Below, piece after piece: positions 9,111 through 17,421 of a DNA stretch of 64,000 nt (positions are counted from its first letter, which is position 1; each line of letters opens with the position of its first letter). The notes below the pieces were generated by a model. The model did no database searches and had not been told where the DNA came from. It saw only the letters and a list, made by a program, of their open reading frames with translations. Source of the stretch: JAFGKK01 sp964521085 (GTDB lineage Bacteria > Chloroflexota > Anaerolineae > Anaerolineales > RBG-16-64-43); the NCBI GenBank assembly GCA_964521085.1, contig CAZFPL010000003.1, forward strand, positions 62,001 to 126,000, in the 5' to 3' direction. The translations under genes were made by a program, and so were the position numbers.

Positions 9111-9203
9111 ATGACTTCCTGCGTGGTAAAATTTATTCGATTAAAATTTTTAATGTCGGTCAACACGGCTGCCTGAAAACGGCCGGACAAACGGGAGAGA
9201 ATC

Positions 9204-9668
9204 ATGAAGATTGTGCTGGGATGCGATCACGCCGGTTTCCTGATCAAACCGGTCGTTCTGGAAACCATCCGCAAGATGGGACACGAGGTTTTGGATGTCG
9301 GAACGAACACGACCGAGCCGGTCGATTATCCGGACATCGCCGAACGGGTGGGAAAAGCGATCGTAGAAAAACGCGCGCAGCGCGGCATTCTGCTGTGCGG
9401 ATCGGGCGTGGGAGCCTGCATCGCCGCCAATAAAATCCCGGGCGTGTATGCAGGCGTGTGCCATGACGTCTATTCCGCTCATCAGGGGGTCGAGCACGAC
9501 GATATGAACGTCCTGTGTCTGGGTTCCCGCATTATCGGTCCGGAACTCGCACGGGAGCTGACGCACGCGTACCTCTCCGCACGCTTTTCGAAAGAAGAGC
9601 GCCACCGCCGCAGGGTTGAAAAAGTCCGCAAGATCGAATCCGCATCCATGGGAAAGAACATTCGATGA
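9204..9668 (+). CDS. rpiB: ribose-5-phosphate isomerase B
   Basis: 154 aa. Interconverts ribose 5-phosphate and ribulose 5-phosphate in the non-oxidative pentose phosphate pathway. The RpiB/LacAB signatures are present: the N-terminal GCDHAGF, EVLDVGTNTTEPVDYPD, the active-site loop LLCGSGVGACIAANK near residue 65-80 with its catalytic Cys, and HDVYSAHQGVEHDDMNVLCLG. Ends four bases into the transaldolase start (ATGA overlap), so rpiB and tal are translationally coupled and serve the same pathway. Confidence 0.97.
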   Translation: MKIVLGCDHAGFLIKPVVLETIRKMGHEVLDVGTNTTEPVDYPDIAERVGKAIVEKRAQRGILLCGSGVGACIAANKIPGVYAGVCHDVYSAHQGVEHDDMNVLCLGSRIIGPELARELTHAYLSARFSKEERHRRRVEKVRKIESASMGKNIR

Positions 9669-10783
9669 CTGCCAATCCGTTGGTCCGGTTGAACCGGATG
9701 GGGCAATCCGTCTGGTACGACAATATCCGCAGAGGGCTGCTCGAATCCGGAGAGTTGGCGCGGATGGTCGGCGCGGGCGAGATCCGCGGCGTGACTTCCA
9801 ATCCGACGATTTTTGAAAACGCGATTGCCCGATCAGAAGAGTACGACTCCGCTATTCGGAAACTATCCAAGAAGAAATTCACCGCCGAGCAAGCCTATGA
9901 AACGCTTGCTTTGGAGGATATCCGGGCAGCGGCGGATATTTTCCGGCCGGTCTACGACGAAAGCGGCGGCGTGGACGGATACATCTCACTCGAAGTCGCC
10001 CCCAATCTGGCGAATAATTCAAACGGCACATTGCGGGAAGCGCTTCGCCTGCATCAGGCGGTCGGCCGGCCGAATCTCATGATCAAGATCCCGGGAACCT
10101 CGGCCTGTCTGGAGACCATCCGGCAGGCGATCGGCGAGGGCATTCCGGTGAATGTAACCCTACTGTTTTCCGTCGAACGGTACCGGAAGGTGATGGAAGC
10201 ATACCTTGCGGGCTTGGAAGACCGGATCGCACGCGGACTGCGGATCGACAAGGTCGCCTCGGTGGCGTCATTTTTTGTGTCCAGGGTGGATACTCTGGTC
10301 GATCGATTGCTGGACCAGCGCGTTTCGGAACTTGTAATCTCCGAGGACATGCTGCATACCCTGCGGGGCATGGCGGCAATCGCCAACACACGCCTGGCAT
10401 ATCAAGCATTCACCGAATTTTTCCGCGGGCCGCGCTGGCTTAAGGTATCGTCTTTCGGGGCGCGGATCCAACGGCCGCTTTGGGCATCCACCAGCACCAA
10501 AGATCCCGCCTACCCGGATACGTATTACGTCGAAGCACTCATTGCGCCGACCAGCGTCAATACCATGCCGCCCGCGACGATCGATGCCTATCGCGACCAC
10601 GGAAATCCGGCAGTGCGGATTGAAGACGATCTCGAGAGCGCCCGCTCCCTGGCAGGTACGCTTTCACAGGTCGGGATTGCCATGGAGCAGGTAACGTATC
10701 AATTGGAGCTCGAAGGCGTGCAGGCGTTCCAGAAATCCTATGAATCTCTCTTGGCGGCCGTAAAAGAACGGCTGCCGGAATAG
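9665..10783 (+). CDS. tal: transaldolase
   Basis: 372 aa, in the long (mycobacterial/chloroflexal type) transaldolase class. Transfers dihydroxyacetone units between sedoheptulose 7-phosphate and glyceraldehyde 3-phosphate. Motifs: GVTSNPTIFENAI near residue 42, SLEVAPNLANN near 107, and LMIKIPGTSACLETI near 140 with the Schiff-base Lys. The C-terminal half keeps VASFFVSRVDTLVDRLL and WASTSTKDPAYPDTYYVE. Its start overlaps the rpiB stop by ATGA. A strong sigma70-type promoter for the next gene follows 30 bp downstream. Confidence 0.97.
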   Translation: MTANPLVRLNRMGQSVWYDNIRRGLLESGELARMVGAGEIRGVTSNPTIFENAIARSEEYDSAIRKLSKKKFTAEQAYETLALEDIRAAADIFRPVYDESGGVDGYISLEVAPNLANNSNGTLREALRLHQAVGRPNLMIKIPGTSACLETIRQAIGEGIPVNVTLLFSVERYRKVMEAYLAGLEDRIARGLRIDKVASVASFFVSRVDTLVDRLLDQRVSELVISEDMLHTLRGMAAIANTRLAYQAFTEFFRGPRWLKVSSFGARIQRPLWASTSTKDPAYPDTYYVEALIAPTSVNTMPPATIDAYRDHGNPAVRIEDDLESARSLAGTLSQVGIAMEQVTYQLELEGVQAFQKSYESLLAAVKERLPE

Positions 10784-10815
10784 CCCCGCGGCGCTTGTTT
10801 TCGGGCAAATCATCC

Positions 10816-10844
10816 TTGCACAATGGCCACCCTGCGGGTATAAT
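10816..10844 (+). promoter_or_regulatory. strong sigma70-type promoter
   Basis: TTGCAC at 10816-10821, 17-bp spacer, perfect TATAAT at 10839-10844. Predicted start about 10851, giving a leader of nearly 200 nt ahead of the S1-domain gene. Confidence 0.8.
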
Positions 10845-10850
10845 GCCGCC

Positions 10851-11045
10851 GTTTCAGAGCGAACCGGGCGGGGTCGGGCTCGCGGGTAGGTAACCGGAGC
10901 ACCGGCCCCCGTTTATGCTCGGAACTTATTGGGCTCATCTCTCCTGGTTTCATAATCCCCCAGCCCGAATCCATCGGCTTTTGGAGGAACCGCCCTTCAG
11001 TGGAAGCATGGAGAAGTAAAGCCGCCTGAAATATCGGAGGCCTGT
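10851..11045 (+). promoter_or_regulatory. structured 5' leader of the S1-domain gene
   Basis: About 195 nt of leader. GGGGTCGG at 10870-10877 pairs with CCGGCCCC at 10902-10909 (one G-U), continued inside by GCTC 10878-10881 with GAGC 10897-10900. A second stem pairs GGGCT with AGCCC further on. A three-codon reading frame (ATG GAG AAG TAA) starts at 11008 and the gene's own GGAGG lies just before its ATG. I do not recognise a named riboswitch class. Autoregulation by the S1-domain product is a possibility only. Confidence 0.5.
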
Positions 11046-11777
11046 ATGACGGAAAATCCTGGAACGGGTGTAAAAATTTTATTAACCGATCTCAAGCCGA
11101 AAGCCCCGCTGACGGGGAAGGTCACGCGGATCGAGCTTTCCGGCGCGGTGGTGGATGTCGGCGCCGAACGCGAGGGATTGCTGCACATTTCCGCACTCGG
11201 AAAGGAAAAAGTCAACCGGGTGCAGGATGTCCTCCAGATCGACCAGGAGATCTCGGTTTGGGTGAAGAAGGTGGATCCAAACAAAGGCGAACTGCAGCTG
11301 ACCATGGTGCCGCCTCTGGCGTACGATTGGAATGATTTGCGCACCGGAACAGCGGTTCATGGAAAAGTGACTCGATTGGAAAAATTCGGCGTGTTCGTGG
11401 ATTTCGGCGCCGAGCGGCCGGGATTGATCCACATCAGCGAATTATCGAATGAATACGTCAAGGATATCGCCACCGTGGCGAAAGTAGGCGACGAAATCGA
11501 CGCGACCATCATCGAAGTCGATCGCAAGAAAAAACAGGTGCACCTGAGCCGAAAAACTTTGGAGACCAAGGCGCAGCCAAAAGAGGAAATTCCAGCCCCC
11601 GAGGAACCGGAGGTAAAACCGATCACCACGATGGAAGCCGCTTTCCTCAAAGCCCAATCCGGAAATTCGGAATCGGAATCCGCCATGGTCGCCCGTGTCC
11701 GAGCGCAATCGGAGAAGAAACGCCGGCAGCAGGAGGATATCCTGAATCGCACCCTGCAATCCGCCCCCCGAAAATGA
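11046..11777 (+). CDS. S1 RNA-binding protein, two S1 domains
   Basis: 243 aa, cytoplasmic. Two S1 (OB-fold) domains: residues about 18-85 (LTGKVTRIELSGAVVDVGAE..GLLHIS) and about 102-170 (VHGKVTRLEKFGVFVDFGAE..GLIHISELS). The rest is a charged tail with a Pro/Glu linker. It resembles the short S1-domain proteins of Chloroflexota and Gram-positive RpsA-like proteins, much shorter than E. coli S1, so its link to translation initiation is inferred. Preceded by GGAGG five bases before the ATG, a long structured leader and a strong promoter, and followed directly by a strong terminator: a single-gene transcript. Confidence 0.9.
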   Translation: MTENPGTGVKILLTDLKPKAPLTGKVTRIELSGAVVDVGAEREGLLHISALGKEKVNRVQDVLQIDQEISVWVKKVDPNKGELQLTMVPPLAYDWNDLRTGTAVHGKVTRLEKFGVFVDFGAERPGLIHISELSNEYVKDIATVAKVGDEIDATIIEVDRKKKQVHLSRKTLETKAQPKEEIPAPEEPEVKPITTMEAAFLKAQSGNSESESAMVARVRAQSEKKRRQQEDILNRTLQSAPRK

Positions 11778-11781
11778 AAAA

Positions 11782-11814
11782 CCGGGCGAGGAATTCCTCG
11801 CCCGGTTTATTTTT
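11782..11814 (+). terminator. Rho-independent terminator after S1-domain gene
   Basis: Perfect 10-bp stem CCGGGCGAGG / CCTCGCCCGG with AATT loop, followed by TTTATTTTT, five bases after the stop codon. Confidence 0.93.
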
Positions 11815-11881
11815 ACCCCGCTGGCGGATCTATCGCCGGGGAAAAGGTCAATGCCGGATGGCCGGCGGCGCAATCGATGGA

Positions 11882-12121
11882 TTACTGCTCATCTTCATCC
11901 CACGCCTCGTCCTCGTCTTCCTCCTCGATTTCAAAACCTTCTTCTTCGCTTTCCCAATCTTCGTCGAATTCTTCCTCTTCCCACTCCTGATCGGTCTCCG
12001 GTTCCTCGGATTGAGAGTAGGTCTGGCAACCGGTATCGGGATCCAATTCGATCGCCGCTGCACCGCAGAAATTTTCCTCCAGGAAAATGCAATCCATATA
12101 TTTGCAGCGTATCCTGGGCAT
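11882..12121 (-). CDS. DUF1540-like Cys protein with hyperacidic tail
   Basis: 79 aa from ATG 12121, which has GAGGAGG seven bases upstream; a longer frame upstream is rejected for that reason. The N-terminal 37 residues hold four Cys in the order CKYMDC, NFCGAAAI and GCQTY, like the small metal-binding DUF1540 module. The remaining roughly 40 residues are almost all Glu/Asp with Trp/Phe every few residues (EWEEEEFDEDWESEEE). The tail could mimic nucleic acid or bind cations; function unknown. Stands alone between the S1 gene and rel. Confidence 0.75.
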   Translation of the reverse strand: MPRIRCKYMDCIFLEENFCGAAAIELDPDTGCQTYSQSEEPETDQEWEEEEFDEDWESEEEGFEIEEEDEDEAWDEDEQ

Positions 12122-12273
12122 GAAGCCTCCTCGAAAAGAACCCCCGAAGTATATCGCAAACCGGGAAGAGCGCACCCCGAAATTCCGATCCCAGAGAACG
12201 GAATATTTTTTTACTCTAAGGCAGAAAATCTATTCGGTCAAGTGTTTCCCCGAAAACTGCCCTGCGGGTCGGG

Positions 12274-14433
12274 TTAGGGACGCACGCGCCTGGCTTCCAA
12301 GACGTTGGGCAGGGCTTCGATCCGGTTGAGCACCCGGCTGAGCTGGCTGAGATCGGTCACTTCCATCAGCATGTCAATCGTCGCCTGGTGGGCTTTGGTG
12401 TTGACGCTGACCTGGCGCATGCTGATGTGATCTTCGGTGATGACCGAGGAGACATCCCGCAGCAGCCCTTCACGGTCGAAGGCGGAGATGCGGACTTCCA
12501 CAGGGTACGTTCGGACGATGCGGCCCCACGAGACGCGCACCAGGCGTTCCTTGTCGGGTATGCGCAGGATGTTCTTGCAGTCCGTTCGATGGATGGTAGC
12601 CCCCTGGCCTCGTGTGATGTATCCGACGATGGCGTCCCCCGGCACCGGTTTGCAGCAGCGGGCGAGGTTGGTCAGCATCCCGCGCAATCCGGTGACATTG
12701 ATTTCCCCGGTGGTGGCGGATGCCGGCGCCCCGGCGGCGGGGGTGACTTGCAGCCCATTCTGTTCCGTCTCGAGGAGTTTGGAAACGAATCGCGCGGGGG
12801 AAACGTCTCCCGAGCCGATCGCGGCGAGGAAATCATCCGTGGTCGAGAATCCGGCTTGCTTGGCGAGGCTCTCCAGCGTCACGTCTTCGGCGCCTAGACG
12901 GTGCAACTCGCGTTCAAGGATATCGCGACCGGTCGCGACTTTCTGTTCCAGGTCCTGGTGCTTGAACCATTGGCGGATTTTGCTGAGGGCGCGCTGGGAT
13001 TTGACCAACCCCAAATGCGGATTCATCCAATCCCGGCTGGGACCCCCGCTGCGCGTTGTGACGATCTCCACCTGATCGCCGGTCCGCAGGCGGTAATCCA
13101 GAGAAACCATCTTGCCGTTGACGCGGGCGCCGCGGCAATGATGGCCGATCTCGGTATGGACATGATACGCAAAATCGATCGGGGTGGAGCCCGCGGGCAT
13201 GTCGAACACATCGCCTTTCGGGGTGAAAGCATACACGCGGTCTTCGAACACGTCGCTTTTCATCCCGTCCAGGAACTCACCGGCGTCGGGCACTTCCTGC
13301 CGCCAATCCATCAAGCTGCGCAGATAAAGCACGCGCCGCTCGAAGGATTCATCCCGTTTGGATCCCTCTTCCTTGTAACGCCAATGGGCGGCGATGCCGA
13401 GTTCCGCACTCATATGCATCTCCGGAGTACGGATTTGGACTTCGAGGGTTTTTCCGTCTTCATAAACGACGGCGGTGTGCAGCGACTGGTAGAAATTATC
13501 TTTCGGGGAGGCCACGTAATCGTCGAATTCCTTCGGCAGCGGCACCCAATGGTTGTGGATCACCCCCAGAGCGACGTAGCAGGCGGGGACGTCTTTGACG
13601 ATGATGCGCACGGCGCGCACGTCGTGGACCGATTCGAAAGGGACCCCCTTGCGGACCATCTTGCGGTAGATCGAGTAGATGTGTTTCGGCCGCCCGGTGA
13701 CCTCGGCCTTGACCCCGGCATTGGCCAATTCCTCGCGCAGGTTCTCGACGATGGTTTTCATCATCGCTTCGCGGTCTGAGCGGCGTTCTTCGAGCTCGGC
13801 GGCGATCTCCTTGTATTTGGTCGGATTGACGAAGTGGAATGCCAGGTCTTCCAGCTCCCACTTCATCTGCCAGATTCCAAGCCGGTTGGCCAGCGGGGCA
13901 AAAAGCTCAAGGGTTTCCTGGGCGATGGCCTTCCTCCGCTCGGGAGGGAGGCTATCCAGGGTGCGCATGTTGTGCAGGCGGTCCGCCAGCTTGATCACCA
14001 CCACCCGCACATCGTCGCCCATGGCGAAGAAAATCTTGCGGAGAGTTTCGACATCCAGGGCTTTGCGGCGGGCGTCTTCGTCGACGGGCTGTCCGCGCCC
14101 GTCATCGCGGGTGACGCGCGGGAGTTGGGTAAGCTTGGTCACGCCGTCCACCAAAACGGCCACTTCCTCGCCAAAATCCTTGCGGATCATCTCCAGGGTG
14201 ATGGGGGTGTCTTCTACTACGTCGTGGAGCAGGCCGGCGGCGATCGCCGCACTTGGCAGGTGGAGATCGGCCAGGATCTTGGCGACCGCCAGGCAGTGCT
14301 GGATATAGGGTTCGCCGGAGGCGCGCATCTGGCCCTCATGGCCGCGAAGCGCCGCCTGGTAAGCCCGCTCGATCATCTCGCGGTTTGTGGGGGAAAGGTA
14401 TGAGAGGGTCTCGGAGAAGGTCTTGTAGTCCAT
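12274..14433 (-). CDS. rel: bifunctional (p)ppGpp synthetase/hydrolase Rel
   Basis: 719 aa from ATG 14433 (MDYKTFSETLSYLS); a further 42 residues upstream look unlike the family and are rejected. Controls the stringent-response alarmone. Domains in order: HD hydrolase with intact LLHDVVEDTP near residue 70, synthetase domain (GRPKHIYSIYRKM, then HDVRAVRI), TGS (VYAFTPKGDVFDMPAGSTP), and C-terminal ACT (RISAFDREGLLRDVSSVI). The HD and ED residues indicate hydrolase activity is kept. Domain order and length match the Rel/SpoT long form. The start has no strong Shine-Dalgarno. Divergent from the GH-like gene at 14.6 kb. Confidence 0.95.
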   Translation of the reverse strand: MDYKTFSETLSYLSPTNREMIERAYQAALRGHEGQMRASGEPYIQHCLAVAKILADLHLPSAAIAAGLLHDVVEDTPITLEMIRKDFGEEVAVLVDGVTKLTQLPRVTRDDGRGQPVDEDARRKALDVETLRKIFFAMGDDVRVVVIKLADRLHNMRTLDSLPPERRKAIAQETLELFAPLANRLGIWQMKWELEDLAFHFVNPTKYKEIAAELEERRSDREAMMKTIVENLREELANAGVKAEVTGRPKHIYSIYRKMVRKGVPFESVHDVRAVRIIVKDVPACYVALGVIHNHWVPLPKEFDDYVASPKDNFYQSLHTAVVYEDGKTLEVQIRTPEMHMSAELGIAAHWRYKEEGSKRDESFERRVLYLRSLMDWRQEVPDAGEFLDGMKSDVFEDRVYAFTPKGDVFDMPAGSTPIDFAYHVHTEIGHHCRGARVNGKMVSLDYRLRTGDQVEIVTTRSGGPSRDWMNPHLGLVKSQRALSKIRQWFKHQDLEQKVATGRDILERELHRLGAEDVTLESLAKQAGFSTTDDFLAAIGSGDVSPARFVSKLLETEQNGLQVTPAAGAPASATTGEINVTGLRGMLTNLARCCKPVPGDAIVGYITRGQGATIHRTDCKNILRIPDKERLVRVSWGRIVRTYPVEVRISAFDREGLLRDVSSVITEDHISMRQVSVNTKAHQATIDMLMEVTDLSQLSRVLNRIEALPNVLEARRVRP

Positions 14434-14613
14434 GGACGGGTAATTTTTCCGATAAGTATACCTCGGGCCGTCAAGGCGCCCTTCTCCCGCCAGCTTCTGG
14501 AGTGCTGGCATTTTCCTTGCACGTATGGATACCGTCGGCAATCCCGGAGCGGTTCCCACCAGCCTCCGGATCGCCGCGCCAAGAGGCCGACTGATATTCC
14601 TTCCGGAGGACCT

Positions 14614-15708
14614 ATGGCTTTACGTGGGAAGGGTTTCTATATATGGCAAATTCCACATTGCGAATCGGGTGATGCGACCCGGATCGCGACTCGCGCCGCC
14701 GCGGCCGGCTTGACGCATGTTCTGATCAAAATCGCGGATGCGGGCAACGCATTCAACATCGATGTGAACGGCCGGGACCTGGTTCCCCCGGTTGTCGCGG
14801 CTCTCCATGCCAGGGGAATCCAGGCCTGGGGATGGCATTATGTTTACGGGTATGATCCGGCGGCAGAAGCCCGGGTGGCCGTACAGCGGACCTTGCCGCT
14901 CAACCTGGATGGATATGTCATCGATGCCGAGGCCGAATTCCAATATTCCGGCCGGGCCGCGGTGGCAAGGACCTTTTGCCAGCAGCTCCGGGCCGGCCTG
15001 GGTTCGCTTCCGATCGCCCTATCCTCATACCGGTTTCCAAACTACCACACCGCCTTTCCATGGAGTGTTTTCTTCGAGTTTTGTGATTACAATTTTCCGC
15101 AGGTGTACTGGGAAGGATCGCATAACGGGGCTGACCAGCTTCAGCGGAGTTATTCCGAGTTTCAGAATATTTCTCCGGTCCGGCCGATGATCCCGACCGG
15201 TCCCGCCTATTCGAACGGCGGATGGCGTCCCGCCGCCTCGGAACTGACCGCCTTCCTGCAAAAGGCTCTGGAGCTTGGTTTGCTGGGTGCAAATTTCTGG
15301 TCTTGGGACTACTCCACGCAATCCAGCTACCTGGATTTATGGAACGCTGTGGCTAATTTTCCATGGCCGCCGGCGCCGACAGCCGATATCGCCCAGCAAC
15401 TTCCCGCCATGTGGAACACGCATGATCCCAACCGGGTGATCGCCCTGTACCAGGATAATGCCGCCCATGTCACCGGAGCCCGCACTGTCGTAGGATCCCA
15501 GGCGATCCTGGATTGGTATTCAAACCTGTTTTCCACCCGGTTGCCCGGGGCGTTGTTCCAAATCACCGGATACAACGGGACCGGAAATTCCCGACATATA
15601 TCCTGGACCGCGACCAGTCCGGCAGGGACCGTCCGGGATGGCAATGACACCCTCGGAATCCGCGATGGAAAGATCCAATACCATTACACTTACTTCACGG
15701 TAAGTTAA
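14614..15708 (+). CDS. glycoside-hydrolase-like TIM-barrel fused to NTF2/SnoaL-like domain
   Basis: 364 aa with GGAGGA directly before the ATG; no signal peptide seen. Residues 1 to about 245 read as a (beta/alpha)8 glycosyl-hydrolase-like domain: GFYIWQIPHCESGD, THVLIKIADAG, GIQAWGWHYVYG, GYVIDAEAEFQ (acidic residues at a barrel strand end), then FPQVYWEG and GANFWSWDY. From about 255 on, PAMWNTHDPNRVIALYQDNA and GSQAILDWYSNLF are typical of the SnoaL/NTF2-like fold. This pairing is unusual. The substrate is unknown and enzymatic activity is inferred from fold only. Confidence 0.7.
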   Translation: MALRGKGFYIWQIPHCESGDATRIATRAAAAGLTHVLIKIADAGNAFNIDVNGRDLVPPVVAALHARGIQAWGWHYVYGYDPAAEARVAVQRTLPLNLDGYVIDAEAEFQYSGRAAVARTFCQQLRAGLGSLPIALSSYRFPNYHTAFPWSVFFEFCDYNFPQVYWEGSHNGADQLQRSYSEFQNISPVRPMIPTGPAYSNGGWRPAASELTAFLQKALELGLLGANFWSWDYSTQSSYLDLWNAVANFPWPPAPTADIAQQLPAMWNTHDPNRVIALYQDNAAHVTGARTVVGSQAILDWYSNLFSTRLPGALFQITGYNGTGNSRHISWTATSPAGTVRDGNDTLGIRDGKIQYHYTYFTVS

Positions 15709-15785
15709 GCACTAAAGGATAGAATAGTAATAAGGTCTGCTTACTCATAATATATAAGCAATTCTTATTTCCCCTTATCTGATAA

Positions 15786-15813
15786 TTGACACGGTTTTTC
15801 CAGGGGTTATAAT
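15786..15813 (+). promoter_or_regulatory. consensus sigma70 promoter for tRNA-Arg
   Basis: Perfect TTGACA at 15786-15791, 16-bp spacer, perfect TATAAT at 15808-15813. Predicted start about 70 bp ahead of the tRNA. Confidence 0.85.
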
Positions 15814-15890
15814 CGCTCCGTTATCCGGTTTTCGCACTTCAGCGGATTGCCTGGATAATTCGTCCGTAATTCTCAGAAGAATCCATACAT

Positions 15891-15963
15891 GCCCCCGTAG
15901 CTCAAAGGATAGAGCGGCTGACTTCGAATCAGTAGGCTGGGGGTTCGAGTCCCTCCGGGGGCG
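15891..15963 (+). tRNA. tRNA-Arg (anticodon TCG)
   Basis: Full cloverleaf read by eye: acceptor GCCCCCG with CGGGGGC plus discriminator G, D arm GCTC/GAGC, anticodon stem GCTGA/TCAGT with loop CTTCGAA (anticodon TCG), variable AGGCT, T arm GGGGG-TTCGAGT-CCCTC. CCA is not encoded. A hairpin GGTGCGC/GCGCACC lies 20 bp downstream. Confidence 0.95.
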
Positions 15964-16026
15964 CTCGTTCTTCCCGTGACGGTGCGCGTTTTTTGCGCAC
16001 CGGAATTAATCATTGCTTGCAGGTGT

Positions 16027-17100
16027 GTGTCCGTGCGCCATTCGCGCCGCCTTCTCTTCGGCCCCAAAACGGTCAAACTGGAGCTTCTGCTTACTCCGCT
16101 GTCCCGATTGCCCCTTTCGGTGAATGACGGACCGGCGGGAGACGCCATCGATCTTCTGCGGGAGGATCTCAAGCGTTTGAAGCTGGACCGCATCCAACCG
16201 AATTTCTACCTTTCCACGGGATACGGGACAGTGGAAGGGACTACCAATATCGCGATCGGCTTCTACGACACCCATCCCCTGATCCGCGAATTGCACAAGG
16301 AGTACCGGCGCTGGTCGTACACTCCGGACGAAATCCTGGCCACACTCCGGCATGAAATCGGGCACGCCTTCTGCTATGCCTATAAACTCTACCGGCGGAA
16401 GGATTTCCGCGAAACCTTCAATGTGCGCGGACATTTTTTCAACACCTATCCGGTCACCGACCGGTATGTCGAACGGGCCAATCCCTGGAGTCGGGATTAC
16501 GTGAATCCAAGCGGCGATCATTACGCGCAGAAACATCCCGACGACGATTTTGCAGAGACTTTCTGCGAGTGGTTTACCTCGCGCCGGAGTTGGCGAAAAA
16601 AATACCGCCGCTTTCCCGGGGCATTGAAGAAATTGACATATGTGGATTCGCTGGTCCGAGGATTGCGCCGGAAGGATCCGGAGCTGGAAAACGATCCGGC
16701 CATGCTGGACGAGCCGATCAGCGGTTTTTCGATGACCCTTGCCGAATTCCTCAAAGCGAAAAACATCCAGCGCTACCGACGGGGGGCCACCGGATATGTG
16801 GACAGCGATCTGCGCCGGCTGTTCCACAAGACTCCATCGCGCGCCGATCTGCAGCAGAATTATCTTCCGGCGGACGAGTATCTGCGGGAAAACCGACCAT
16901 TTCTGATGAAACGGGTGGTTGTTTCCACAAAAGTGGATCCGCTTACGGTGAAGGATCTGCTGGACAAATGTCAGCACCGCGCGAAGGAATTGCGCCTGTC
17001 ATTGCGCAAAAGAGAAAGGGAAATAAAACTCATCGAGCTTGCAGCGTATATCTCCCAACGCTGCGCCCTTTACCAGGCCACCGGATCGTATTTCGGGTAA
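16027..17100 (+). CDS. putative zinc metallopeptidase (HEIGH motif)
   Basis: About 357 aa. The gluzincin-type motif HEIGHAFCYAYKLY and, about 60 residues on, DDDFAETFCEWF supply the expected two His and a downstream Glu ligand, matching the putative zinc-binding metallopeptidase family. The C-terminal half is basic with charged helices. No signal peptide. The frame is open to a GTG at 15976, but that start lies inside the post-tRNA hairpin, so a GTG at 16027 or 16033 is preferred; the start is uncertain and no strong Shine-Dalgarno was found. Substrate unknown. Confidence 0.75.
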   Translation: MSVRHSRRLLFGPKTVKLELLLTPLSRLPLSVNDGPAGDAIDLLREDLKRLKLDRIQPNFYLSTGYGTVEGTTNIAIGFYDTHPLIRELHKEYRRWSYTPDEILATLRHEIGHAFCYAYKLYRRKDFRETFNVRGHFFNTYPVTDRYVERANPWSRDYVNPSGDHYAQKHPDDDFAETFCEWFTSRRSWRKKYRRFPGALKKLTYVDSLVRGLRRKDPELENDPAMLDEPISGFSMTLAEFLKAKNIQRYRRGATGYVDSDLRRLFHKTPSRADLQQNYLPADEYLRENRPFLMKRVVVSTKVDPLTVKDLLDKCQHRAKELRLSLRKREREIKLIELAAYISQRCALYQATGSYFG

Positions 17101-17161
17101 GAATAAGTTTTCTCGACGCGGTATCCCCCGACGGGTGGATCGGCAATCCCGCCATTCCGTA

Positions 17162-17415
17162 ACAGTCCTAATCCCCTCACCCTGCCCTTTTCCCCTTCCC
17201 TCCCTGCGCTCAAGGGCAGGTTCTCATATCAACCGGCCTAACCCCCTCTCCCCAGCTCTCCCTGCGTTCAGGGTCAGGGGCGAGTTCTCATGTCCATTGT
17301 CCCAACCCTCTCTCCCATACCCTCTCCCCCTTCCCGAAAATCGGGAAGGGGGAGAGGGTAGCTGGAATCTCGGTATTCATCCAAGAACAAAATGGGGAGA
17401 GGGGATTAGGACAGT
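17162..17415. mobile_element. 244-bp MITE-like element with 5-bp direct flanking repeat
   Basis: CCTAATCCCCTC at 17167-17178 and GAGGGGATTAGG at 17399-17410 are perfect 12-bp terminal inverted repeats, flanked on both sides by ACAGT (17162-17166 and 17411-17415), as expected for a 5-bp target duplication. Inside lie two imperfect tandem units (each with CCTGCG(C/T)TCA and a GTTCTCAT end) and a perfect 20-bp inverted repeat with 3-base loop at 17318-17360. No coding capacity; it sits 7 bp past the stop of the GT4 gene. Confidence 0.8.
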
Positions 17416-17421
17416 ATGGAA

